Assembly: GCF_000564855.1 (NCBI RefSeq)
Contig: NZ_AYXG01000004.1
Location: 124,001 to 188,000, forward strand
Direction of reading: 5' to 3'
Length of the DNA: 64,000 nucleotides
Source: Actinokineospora spheciospongiae
GTDB taxonomy: Bacteria; Actinomycetota; Actinomycetes; Mycobacteriales; Pseudonocardiaceae
In this document: positions 57,414 to 64,000 of the stretch, one piece after another
Position numbering within the stretch: the stretch's first letter is position 1
Layout of the letters: each line of letters starts with the position of its first letter
The notes under the pieces: generated by a model
The model's database searches: none
What the model was told of the DNA's origin: nothing
The model's input: the letters and a program-made list of their open reading frames with translations, nothing else
Translations under genes and position numbers: made by a program

Positions 57414-57659
57414 CAGCCCACCCTAGGCCGTGCCCTGTCCAGGGCCGGGGGTTCGGTGGGTGTTCCGACGGCACAGCCGGGCAGGCGGCAACCAGCCGCC
57501 AAGAACCCCACCGGCGCAGCCGCCGACCGCCAGTCCGGCTACGGGTCCACCCCACCAGGGCACACCCCGAAGATCCCAGGCTCTTGGAACACGGCCACGG
57601 TCAACCAGGGTTGACGAGGCGGGCCGTCGGGCGGAGGTCGAATCCCGAGTGGACAGCGC

Positions 57660-57706
57660 AACGGCCGGTCGAGCGGAGTGCCTGCGGCTCCGCCCGACCG
57701 GCCGTT
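57660..57706 (-). terminator. terminator hairpin after the secreted protein gene
   Basis: A 19-bp stem with one mismatch, built on AACGGCCGGTCG, with a 9-base loop lies about 55 bases beyond the stop of the 136-residue gene. Confidence 0.75.
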
Positions 57707-57761
57707 GTGGGCCGGAAGCGTCTCGGTCTCCCCGAGCGGTGTCCGGGGCGCCTGCCGGTAC

Positions 57762-58172
57762 TCACCCGGCACGGTCCTCCGTGCTGGTGGGCCTGGTGGT
57801 GGAGGACGGGCACTGCGTCGCCGAGGAGGACGAGGTCTCGCTCGGTTCCTCGGTGGGTTCCACCCGCTCGACCTCAGCGGCTCGCGGGCGCTCGGTGAGC
57901 CGGACCGGGGCGGCCTCTTCCACCGCCGCCGCCGCGCCCATCCGGTTCTCCTCGTCCTCCTCGTCGTCGTCATCGGACGGTTGGGTGGAGGTGGTGCAGC
58001 TCGGCGGGAACGACGACGGCGGGGTGGAACTGGACGTCGGCGCGGCGCGGTCGGATGCCGTGGGGATCGGGTCCTCGGGCGCTGCCGTGGCGAGCGCGAC
58101 GGAGACACCGGCCAGGGACACGACGGTCGCTGCGGCGAGAGCGGCGGCGAGCCGGGTGGCCTTACGACTCAT
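57762..58172 (-). CDS. secreted acidic hypothetical protein
   Basis: This is a 136-residue protein with a signal peptide (MSRKATRLAAALAAATVVSL, then AGVSVALATAAP). The mature part is low-complexity: Ser/Thr/Pro-rich, with an acidic DDDDEEDEEN block and two Cys (SFPPSCTTST and ATQCPSSTT). AGAAAGG precedes the ATG at 58172. Not a recognised family. It could be a disordered wall-associated or metal-binding protein. Confidence 0.65.
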   Translation of the reverse strand: MSRKATRLAAALAAATVVSLAGVSVALATAAPEDPIPTASDRAAPTSSSTPPSSFPPSCTTSTQPSDDDDEEDEENRMGAAAAVEEAAPVRLTERPRAAEVERVEPTEEPSETSSSSATQCPSSTTRPTSTEDRAG

Positions 58173-58585
58173 GTGGCGGGCCTTTCTCGGTGGTCGGGAT
58201 CGCTGTTCAAGACCTACCAAGAAGCACGCCCGCCGACGAGTGGATCATCCGGCCGGGCTGCGCTGAGCGTGTGGGTTTCAAACGGGATTTTCCGGGTCCC
58301 CGTCTCGGAAGGATGAGGTACAAGGTCCCATTTCGCGGTGCGTGACGGCCGACTGGCGAGGGGGTGCGCATTCGGGGAATCGTCACCCGGATGGTTCGGG
58401 TTGGTCGAATTCCTCCGAATCGGGCGTCCCGCTTCCGGTGGACGTCGACCCGGGTAGGCGCCACCCGGGTCAGCGGGTGATGGCGGGCAGGCAGGTACGC
58501 CGCCTGCCGCGCGGCGTGGAAGAGAGCTGGGCGGCGAACAGGCACACCCCGGCCGCTGGCGCACCCCCCGCAGACACGGGTGGGG
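58173..58585. other. intergenic region between the secreted protein and the tetronate operon
   Basis: About 410 bases. A 9-bp hairpin (GACCCGGGT and its complement at 58447-58471) may be a weak terminator for the operon to the right. No gene is supported; the promoter of the secreted protein must lie here. Confidence 0.45.
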
Positions 58586-59308
58586 TCAGCCGACGGGGAC
58601 CTGGGTGTGGCGGCGGGTGAGGGTGAAGACCTGGTCGCGGAGGTCGGAGTCCTTCGCGGTGACCATGAAGTGGCCGCCGGGGAGGAAGCTGAGGCCGAAC
58701 TCGGCGGTGGTGTGGTCGCTCCAGGCGGCCAGTTTCTCCATCGTCACCAGGGGGTCCTGGGTGGCGCCGAAGGCGTGCAGGGGGATCGGGAGGGGGGTGG
58801 CGGCGGTGGCCGGGTGGCTGGCGCAGACGCGGAGGTCGTCCTTGACCACGGCCAAGAGGGGGCCGAGCCACTCGGGGCGGCGGAGGAATTCCGGGTGCAT
58901 GCCGTCGATGTCGCAGAGGGTCCTGGCCAGGTCCAGGTCCGATAGCTGCTCCAGGGCGAGGCGGATGGGTTCGATGTGCGGGGCGACGTAGGCGGCGACG
59001 ATGAGGGCGGCGGGGTCGCGCAGGCCCAGTTCGAGGCGGCGCTGGGCGAGGCGGTAGGCGATGAGGGCGCCCATGCTGTGCCCGAAGAGGACGTGCGGTC
59101 CGGCGAGGACCGGTTCCAGCTCGGGTAACAGCGACTCGACGAGCGTGTCGAGGTCGGTGTGGCGGGGTTCGGCGATGCGGCTCTCCCGGCCCGGCAACTG
59201 CACCGGGTGGATGTCGAAGTCGTCGGGGGCGTTCTTGCGCCAGTCGCGGAACGTGGACGCCGTGCCGCCCGCGTGGTGGAAGCAGACCAGGGTGGGGCGC
59301 TGGCTCAT
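58586..59308 (-). CDS. type II thioesterase
   Basis: This is a 240-residue alpha/beta hydrolase of the editing thioesterase family that removes wrong acyl groups from polyketide or nonribosomal carrier proteins. Visible are LVCFHHAGGTASTFRDW (oxyanion region), VLFGHSMGALIAYRLAQ with the nucleophile Ser, and the catalytic FLPGGHFMV His near the end. Its start overlaps the hydrolase gene by 4 bases (ATGA), and it is the last gene of the operon. It supports a polyketide pathway beyond the right edge. Confidence 0.92.
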   Translation of the reverse strand: MSQRPTLVCFHHAGGTASTFRDWRKNAPDDFDIHPVQLPGRESRIAEPRHTDLDTLVESLLPELEPVLAGPHVLFGHSMGALIAYRLAQRRLELGLRDPAALIVAAYVAPHIEPIRLALEQLSDLDLARTLCDIDGMHPEFLRRPEWLGPLLAVVKDDLRVCASHPATAATPLPIPLHAFGATQDPLVTMEKLAAWSDHTTAEFGLSFLPGGHFMVTAKDSDLRDQVFTLTRRHTQVPVG

Positions 59309-60399
59309 CGGGCTCTCCTCAGGGTGGTGCGCAGGCGCAGCGCGGCGCCCAGGGCGGCGGTGGCCGGGCCGGTGCCCCGGCTCCACGCGATCAGCGACCG
59401 GACGATCCACAGCTTGGTGTCGGTGAGGTGCGCGGGGGAACCGTGCACGTCGTCGAAGCGCAGCCGGTCGAGGTTCGGCAGGATGGCGGCGAGCAGGGTG
59501 CTGTCGGCGGAGGGGACGATCTCGTCGCGGGCGCTGACCACGTAGCCCACGGGGATGCGGACGTTCGCCAGTTCCTCACGGGTGAGCGCGTACGCGGGCA
59601 GCTCCGCCGCCAGGTCCTCCTGCGGCAGGCCGGTGACGTGGGCCAGGGTGCGCTTGGTCGTCTCGGGGACCCGCTGCCACCACTGCGGGTCGGTGAAGAA
59701 CGAGCGCACGGGGGCGCCCACGGTCAGGATGCCGCGCACCCTCGGGTCGCGGGCCGCCCAGCCCAGGGCCATGGTGCCGCCGAAGCTCATGGCCACCGCG
59801 TAGACGTCCCGGTACGGCGTCAGCTCGGCCACCGCGTCGGCCAGGGCCGAGAGCATCCGGTGCGAGTCCGGGCGGTAGCGCAGCGGGTTCTCACCCACAC
59901 CGGGCATCTCGGTGACGACCACGGCCATGCCGAGCCTGCCCGCCGCCGTGAGGAACTGGCCCCACTGCTCCTTGATGGAGACGATGCCGCCCATGATGAC
60001 CAGCAGCGGTTTGCGCGCGGTGGTGTCCAGGCCGCTGGTCCACACCGGGAGCTTGGCGCCGAGGACGTCCAGCTCGCGCCGCTGGATGCCGCCCACCCCG
60101 GTGCGCCACTCGTCGAACGCCGCCACGCAGGCCGCGCCCGCCGCGCGCTGGCCGTCGGTGTCCGGGTAGGGGAAGCGGGCCAGGTTGTAGCGGCGGCAGG
60201 CGTTGAGCGGATCGCCTGCAGCCAAGGCCGCGTCGCCCGCCGTGGTCCAGGCGTGCGACCAGGAGCCGGGGGCGTCGTCGCCGAGGCGGCGGGCGTCGGC
60301 GAGGATCGCGCGGGCCTGGGCGGGGGTCATGCCCTGCGCCCGGGCGTGCAGCAGGACGAGGTCGGCCACCTCGTCCACATAGGACAATGTTGACGTCAC
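59305..60399 (-). CDS. alpha/beta hydrolase, FrsA-like (probable Agg5-type elimination enzyme)
   Basis: This is a 364-residue protein. The GTG at 60399 has GAAGGA upstream. A helical N-terminal part (AADARRLGDDAPGS-like, residues 1-110) is followed by the hydrolase fold (PLLVIMGGIVSIKEQWGQFL, AVVVTEMPGVGENPLRYRPD, VYAVAMSFGGTMALGWAARD, VVSARDEIVPSADSTLL). The nucleophile elbow is AMSFGG. In tetronate pathways an alpha/beta hydrolase-like enzyme eliminates acetate from the acetylated intermediate to leave an exocyclic double bond. Position next to the acyltransferase supports that role, which is inference. Confidence 0.8.
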   Translation of the reverse strand: MTSTLSYVDEVADLVLLHARAQGMTPAQARAILADARRLGDDAPGSWSHAWTTAGDAALAAGDPLNACRRYNLARFPYPDTDGQRAAGAACVAAFDEWRTGVGGIQRRELDVLGAKLPVWTSGLDTTARKPLLVIMGGIVSIKEQWGQFLTAAGRLGMAVVVTEMPGVGENPLRYRPDSHRMLSALADAVAELTPYRDVYAVAMSFGGTMALGWAARDPRVRGILTVGAPVRSFFTDPQWWQRVPETTKRTLAHVTGLPQEDLAAELPAYALTREELANVRIPVGYVVSARDEIVPSADSTLLAAILPNLDRLRFDDVHGSPAHLTDTKLWIVRSLIAWSRGTGPATAALGAALRLRTTLRRAR

Positions 60400-61016
60400 G
60401 CTGTTTCCTTCTCCCAGGGTCCCAAGGCCGTCGTGAGCCGGTAGCGGTCCGCGACGACCTCCGTGTGCACCCGCCAGCCCGGCGGCGGGCGGTCCGCGCG
60501 CACGGTGCGGAAGTCGAGCAGCAGGCCCTCGCCGCGCGCCTTGGCGATGGCCTCCTTCACCGTCCACAGCCGCACCGGGTCGTCGGTGGGCTCGGCCGGG
60601 TGGCAGGCGCGGGCGCGGAACGCGGGGGAGTCGACCGGCCGGTCGCGCACCTCCACGTCCACCCCGACCCGGCCCGCCCGCGACACCGCGACCGCCAGCA
60701 CGTCGCCGGTGTGCGCCAGGCTGAAGTCGACCCCGGGCACCGGCTGCCCGTCCTGGTCTGCCAGGCCCGGTTTGCCGCGTGCGTCCTTCACCAACCGCAC
60801 CGGGTGCCCGAGCACCCGGAACGCGAACCACTTGGCGAAGGCGCGCGAGGCGACCAGCCGGTCCCGGAACGTGCCGTCGCGCGCCCGCTGGTGGCGGTCG
60901 AACTCCCCGTCCAGCAGGTTCGCCAGCTCAGGCCGGTTGCGGTTCGCGGTCTGCCACGTGCTCGACAGCGCCCACGCCGTCCACGTGCCCGGCAGGGGTG
61001 GCGGCTCCGGTGACAT
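60396..61016 (-). CDS. 4'-phosphopantetheinyl transferase
   Basis: This is a 206-residue Sfp-type enzyme that transfers phosphopantetheine from coenzyme A to carrier-protein Ser. The motifs are VDFSLAHTGDVLAVAVSRAG, then RVGVDVEVRDR (metal Asp/Glu) and RLWTVKEAIAKARGEGLLLD (the WTxKEA motif). It overlaps the hydrolase gene by 4 bases (GTGA) and the acyltransferase gene by 89 bases. It would activate the carrier protein in this operon and the polyketide synthases nearby. Confidence 0.92.
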   Translation of the reverse strand: MSPEPPPLPGTWTAWALSSTWQTANRNRPELANLLDGEFDRHQRARDGTFRDRLVASRAFAKWFAFRVLGHPVRLVKDARGKPGLADQDGQPVPGVDFSLAHTGDVLAVAVSRAGRVGVDVEVRDRPVDSPAFRARACHPAEPTDDPVRLWTVKEAIAKARGEGLLLDFRTVRADRPPPGWRVHTEVVADRYRLTTALGPWEKETA

Positions 61017-61758
61017 CGCAGTCCTCCAGCGCGGTCTTGAGCGCGGCGAGCAGGTCGGCGGCCATCGCCCCGTCGATCACCCGGTGGTCGAAGGTCAGGC
61101 TCAGCGGCAGCAGCGGCCGGACGACGACCTCGCCGTCGCGGACCACGGGTGTGGGCGTGATCCGCCCCAGCCCGATGGTCACCGTGGTGCCGCCGTGGGA
61201 GAAGAACCGGTGGACGGGGGCGTGGCCGAGGGAGGTCAGCGCCACCGTGCCCATCCGCCGGTGCCGCCCGGACAGGCCGTTGGCCAGCCGGAACGCCAAC
61301 CGGCCCAGGGGGATCGGCAGCTTCTGGAGCTTGCGCACGCCGTCGAGTTCGCGGATGTCCGCGACCGGGGTGTCGCGCAGCCGCTCCACGGCGTTCTGTA
61401 GGTGGTCGAGGGTGCAGCCGTCGACGTCGGGCAGCACGACCGACAGGACCGAGCGCACCCCGTCGACCCGCTTGTCCAGGGTCAGCTTGACGTCCACCGC
61501 GGCGTGCCGGGCCGTGCGCGGGCGCAGCGACCCGGCGAAGGCCGCGTTGGCCTCCGGGAACCCCGGCAGCACCCGGCCGAGGACGAGCATCGCGTAGCTG
61601 ACCACCGAGTACTTGCGTCCGAGCTGCCGGTGCGCGAGGAGGGCGGTGGCGTCGACCTCGGTGTCCAGGTAGACCGGGGCCGCCGCCCCGGCGAACCGCA
61701 GGAAGTGCAACGTCTGCCTGCGGGCCGCCGGGACGGGCACGATCTCCGGGGTGCTCAC
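60928..61758 (-). CDS. 2-oxoacid dehydrogenase-type acyltransferase (probable Agg4-type acetyltransferase)
   Basis: This is a 276-residue stand-alone catalytic domain of the E2 acyltransferase family, without lipoyl domains. The catalytic motif is TFDHRVIDGAMAADLL (His and Asp) near the C-terminus; the TVALTSLGHAPVHRFFSHGG and TTVTIGLGRITP segments also match. The GTG at 61758 overlaps the ACP gene's stop (GTGA). Enzymes of this type acetylate the glyceryl-derived hydroxyl of a tetronate before elimination. The 89-base overlap with the phosphopantetheinyl transferase gene is unusually long. Confidence 0.85.
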   Translation of the reverse strand: MSTPEIVPVPAARRQTLHFLRFAGAAAPVYLDTEVDATALLAHRQLGRKYSVVSYAMLVLGRVLPGFPEANAAFAGSLRPRTARHAAVDVKLTLDKRVDGVRSVLSVVLPDVDGCTLDHLQNAVERLRDTPVADIRELDGVRKLQKLPIPLGRLAFRLANGLSGRHRRMGTVALTSLGHAPVHRFFSHGGTTVTIGLGRITPTPVVRDGEVVVRPLLPLSLTFDHRVIDGAMAADLLAALKTALEDCDVTGAATPAGHVDGVGAVEHVADREPQPA

Positions 61759-61988
61759 GCCGCGACCGCGGCGCAGGCCGCCGCGTGCAGGTCGCCGAGC
61801 GACTTCGCGTCCAGCAACTGGGCGATCCGCAGGGTGATGCCGTGCTCGGCCTCCAGCGCCGAGAGCACCTTGAGCAGGTGCACCGAGTCCCACCCGGGCA
61901 GGTCGTCGAACCCGGTGGCCAGGTCGGCGGTGTCCAGCGGCAGGCCGGTCTCGGCCTCGACCAGCTCGACGAAGTCGGTCTCGGTCAT
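61755..61988 (-). CDS. acyl carrier protein
   Basis: This is a 77-residue carrier protein. The phosphopantetheine attachment Ser lies in LPGWDSVHLLKVLSALEAEH; the N-terminus (MTETDFVELVEAETGLPLDT) and the DAKSLGDLHAAAC end fit the four-helix fold. It would hold the glyceryl unit made by the FkbH-like enzyme. It lies between the FkbH-like and acyltransferase genes, and an 11-base gap separates it from the former. Confidence 0.93.
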   Translation of the reverse strand: MTETDFVELVEAETGLPLDTADLATGFDDLPGWDSVHLLKVLSALEAEHGITLRIAQLLDAKSLGDLHAAACAAVAA

Positions 61989-61999
61989 CGCGCAACTCC

Positions 62000-63853
62000 T
62001 CAGACGGTCGTGAGTGTCTTCAGCTCGACGTGCTGCACCGGGGGCGGCAGCTCCGCCAGGTCGTGGGTGAACTCCCGCGAACCGCCACCAGGCTCCCCGA
62101 CCGCGCTAAAGCCGCTCTTGGCGTAGAAGTCGGCCACCGCACCGTTCTTGGCGGTCGGCCGGTGGGCGGCGTGCAGCGCTGGTGCGCCTGCCGCCTTGGC
62201 CTGGGCCAGGAGGGTGCGCAGGACCGCGTCCTCGACGCCGCGGGCGAGCACCCGGCAGGACAGCAGGAAGTTGTCCACCCGCCGCGCGCCGTCGGCCTCG
62301 GTGCTGGTGAACACCGCGCCGACGATGCCGTGGTCGCCGAACTTGTCCGCGCAGCGCACCCCGTACACCGCGCGGTCCGGGTCGGACAGCGCGGCGGTGA
62401 CCGCCGCCACGTCCAGCCGGATGGTGGTGAGGTTGAACTGGTTGGTGCGCTGGGTGATCTGCGCGATCCGCCCCACCTCGGCCTCACCGGGCACGAACAG
62501 CTCCACTGTGGTGCCGAGCTGGGCGAGGTAGTCGCCGAGGGAGTCGGCGCGCTCGCGGAACTCCATCCGCTTGCGCTCGGTGCGGTAGCGCTCGCCGCGC
62601 ACCCGGTCCTCGTCGGTGACCCGCTGGGTGGTGAACCAGCCGTCGGCGAGCAGCCGGTGCAGGTGCAGGGCGGGCTCGTCGGCGTCCACGGCGATCACCG
62701 GGACCTGCGGCAGGTTCGCCGCGACCAGGCCGCGCTCGCTGGGGGAGTCGTCGATGAAGACCAGGCTGTCGATGCCCAGGTTGAGCTGCTCGGCGATCTG
62801 GCGCAGGTTGTCCGGCTTGGCGCCCCAGTTGGCGACGAGTGCCACCAGGTCGTCCTCGCGCAGGGTCAGGTCCGGGTTGTCGCGGAAGGCGATCCGGACC
62901 TTGTCCTCGTCGTTCTTGCTGCACACGGCCAGCAGCGGACCCTGGGAGGCGAGCTGCTTGGCGGCCTTCTGCACGGCGGTGAACGCCTCGCCCACCGGGC
63001 CCTCACCGGTGGTGATGCCGAGCGGGCCCTCCTCGACCAGGACGCCACCCCAGGTGGTGTTGTCCAGGTCGAGGACGAGCACCTTGCTGGTCTTGCCGCG
63101 CAGCGCCCTGGCGATGTGGCCGACCTCCCGGGCCAGCGCGGCCAGCACGCCGTCGGCGAACTGGACGCCGGTGTAGGCGGCCAGCCGGGGGTCGAGCAGC
63201 GGACCGGCGACGCCGACCAGCGGTTCCATGTCCACCACGAACACCCCGGTGTGCTCCACGGCCAGCCGCAGCAGTCGCGCCTCGAACTCGCGCCAGGCGA
63301 TGCCCAGTTCGGCGCGCGAGCGCAGGTCGACGAGCTGCGCGGCCCAGTGCCGGGGCAGCGGCAGCGTGGTCAGCACCAGCGCGCCCGCGTGGTCGGCCCG
63401 GTGGGCGGTGACCAGGGCCTCGATGTGCTCGGCGTGCTCGGTGAGGGCGTCGCGCACGTCGGCGGCGGTCCACGGGGTGTCGAGGTGCTTGAAGACCTCG
63501 TCCGCGTCCAGCACGCACACGGTCAGGTCCGGCTCGACGTCGAACAGCGGCGAACCCGGGTCGCGCAGCTCCATGCCGTACTGCTTGTACCCGCCCAGCC
63601 GCACGTCCGGGACGAACCCGTGCCGGGCGAGCTGCGCGGTCAGCGGCGCTTCCAGCGGCTGCAAAGCCGAGGACCCGGCGACCGCCACGGTGAACCGGGC
63701 GCCGTCGACGTCAGCGGCGTCCACTCGGGCCAGCAGCATCCCCGCCCGCCGCAGACCGGTCTCGTCGAGCCCGGCCAGCAGCGACGGAACTTCGCCGTAG
63801 TTCTCCGCGAGCTTCCCGGCCCGGGAGAGTTCCTTCACTCGGTCGAGACTCAC
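62000..63853 (-). CDS. FkbH-like HAD-family glyceryl transferase
   Basis: This is a 617-residue protein. The GTG at 63853 follows GGAGGGGCT and overlaps the upstream stop (GTGA). An N-terminal domain of about 250 residues is followed by a HAD-type phosphatase domain (KVLVLDLDNTTWGGVLVEEG, AVCSKNDEDKVR, SLVFIDDSPSERGLV) and a C-terminal GNAT-like domain (RVLARGVEDAVLRTLL). FkbH proteins convert 1,3-bisphosphoglycerate to a glyceryl group on an acyl carrier protein, used for methoxymalonate or tetronate units. The gene order here favours tetronate. Confidence 0.92.
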   Translation of the reverse strand: MSLDRVKELSRAGKLAENYGEVPSLLAGLDETGLRRAGMLLARVDAADVDGARFTVAVAGSSALQPLEAPLTAQLARHGFVPDVRLGGYKQYGMELRDPGSPLFDVEPDLTVCVLDADEVFKHLDTPWTAADVRDALTEHAEHIEALVTAHRADHAGALVLTTLPLPRHWAAQLVDLRSRAELGIAWREFEARLLRLAVEHTGVFVVDMEPLVGVAGPLLDPRLAAYTGVQFADGVLAALAREVGHIARALRGKTSKVLVLDLDNTTWGGVLVEEGPLGITTGEGPVGEAFTAVQKAAKQLASQGPLLAVCSKNDEDKVRIAFRDNPDLTLREDDLVALVANWGAKPDNLRQIAEQLNLGIDSLVFIDDSPSERGLVAANLPQVPVIAVDADEPALHLHRLLADGWFTTQRVTDEDRVRGERYRTERKRMEFRERADSLGDYLAQLGTTVELFVPGEAEVGRIAQITQRTNQFNLTTIRLDVAAVTAALSDPDRAVYGVRCADKFGDHGIVGAVFTSTEADGARRVDNFLLSCRVLARGVEDAVLRTLLAQAKAAGAPALHAAHRPTAKNGAVADFYAKSGFSAVGEPGGGSREFTHDLAELPPPVQHVELKTLTTV

Positions 63854-64000
63854 AGCCCCTCCAGGGTGAAGCCGCCCTTGAGCCACTTGCTGGACTCGAT
63901 CGCCACGGCCGCCGCCCGCTGGCCCGCGCGGATCTGCGGCGCCAGCGCGTCCAGTTGCAGGAACGGCAGCGCGTTGCCGTTGTTGCCGGTGTCGGCGACC
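63850..64000 (-). CDS. 3-oxoacyl-ACP synthase III-like protein, C-terminal part (5' end outside window)
   Basis: Only the last 49 codons are present: VADTGNNGNALPFLQLDALA, then IRAGQRAAAVAIESSKWLKG and GFTLEGL before the stop. The GNNGNALP segment corresponds to the Asn region of the KAS III active site. KAS III-like enzymes of tetronate pathways join the glyceryl-ACP and the polyketide chain to make the ring. The 4-base overlap with the FkbH-like gene shows they are translated together. Confidence 0.8.
   Translation of the reverse strand, partial: VADTGNNGNALPFLQLDALAPQIRAGQRAAAVAIESSKWLKGGFTLEGL

Overview
The window is high-GC DNA (about 70% or more, apart from a few more AT-rich gaps), with abundant GTG starts, 4-bp ATGA/GTGA overlaps and families typical of Actinobacteria. 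It most resembles a filamentous actinomycete, probably of the order Pseudonocardiales (Saccharothrix, Actinosynnema or Lentzea-like). That placement is inferred from gene content; no rRNA is present to confirm it.

Layout. (1) 1-7078, + strand: the 3' part of a Tad/Flp-type pilus or secretion locus (TadB, TadC, a Flp-like peptide, three TadE/TadG-type pseudopilins), ending in a large LysM-plus-transcriptional-activator-domain protein. A HxlR regulator follows on the - strand. (2) 8484-17143, mostly +: an accessory block of small uncharacterised genes around an AAA ATPase (MoxR/CobS-like, with a fused N-terminal helix-turn-helix-like segment) and a protein combining a HExxH metallopeptidase motif with a von Willebrand A domain. 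Two tandem paralogues share a near-identical motif. (3) 17.7-30.8 kb: a defence-rich island with an Mrr-like nuclease, a HEPN-motif protein, two decayed genes, a lone A24 prepilin peptidase, a complete type I restriction-modification operon (hsdM-hsdS-hsdR plus a YgjP-like metallopeptidase), an IS256-type transposase remnant and tRNA-Pro(GGG) at the edge.

(4) 31-43 kb: a class I lanthipeptide locus on the - strand with a split dehydratase (LanB glutamylation and elimination proteins), LanC, an ABC transporter pair and a 52-residue precursor peptide. The precursor has three Ser-Cys pairs at its C-terminus and had to be read directly from the DNA. A small secreted protein, a polyprenyl diphosphate synthase and a divergent 1-deoxyxylulose-5-phosphate synthase adjoin it. 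(5) 43.7-57.4 kb: mostly chromosomal functions: a UvrA paralogue, VOC proteins, AraC, WYL and LysR regulators, a DinB-like protein, an AlkX/YcaQ-like protein, a fused alpha-beta glycyl-tRNA synthetase, an ABC exporter and an HNH-like protein.

(6) 58.6-64 kb, - strand: a tightly overlapping operon that looks like the tetronate-forming cassette of a polyketide cluster continuing past the right edge. It holds a KAS III-like synthase (partial), an FkbH-like glyceryl transferase, an acyl carrier protein, a 2-oxoacid dehydrogenase-type acyltransferase, a phosphopantetheinyl transferase, an alpha/beta hydrolase and a type II thioesterase. Together they would load a glyceryl unit on the carrier protein, condense it with a polyketide chain to a tetronate, and acetylate then eliminate to give an exocyclic alkene. 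The lanthipeptide locus with its unannotated precursor, the ATPase/metallopeptidase-VWA block and the HEPN protein are the most novel-looking parts.
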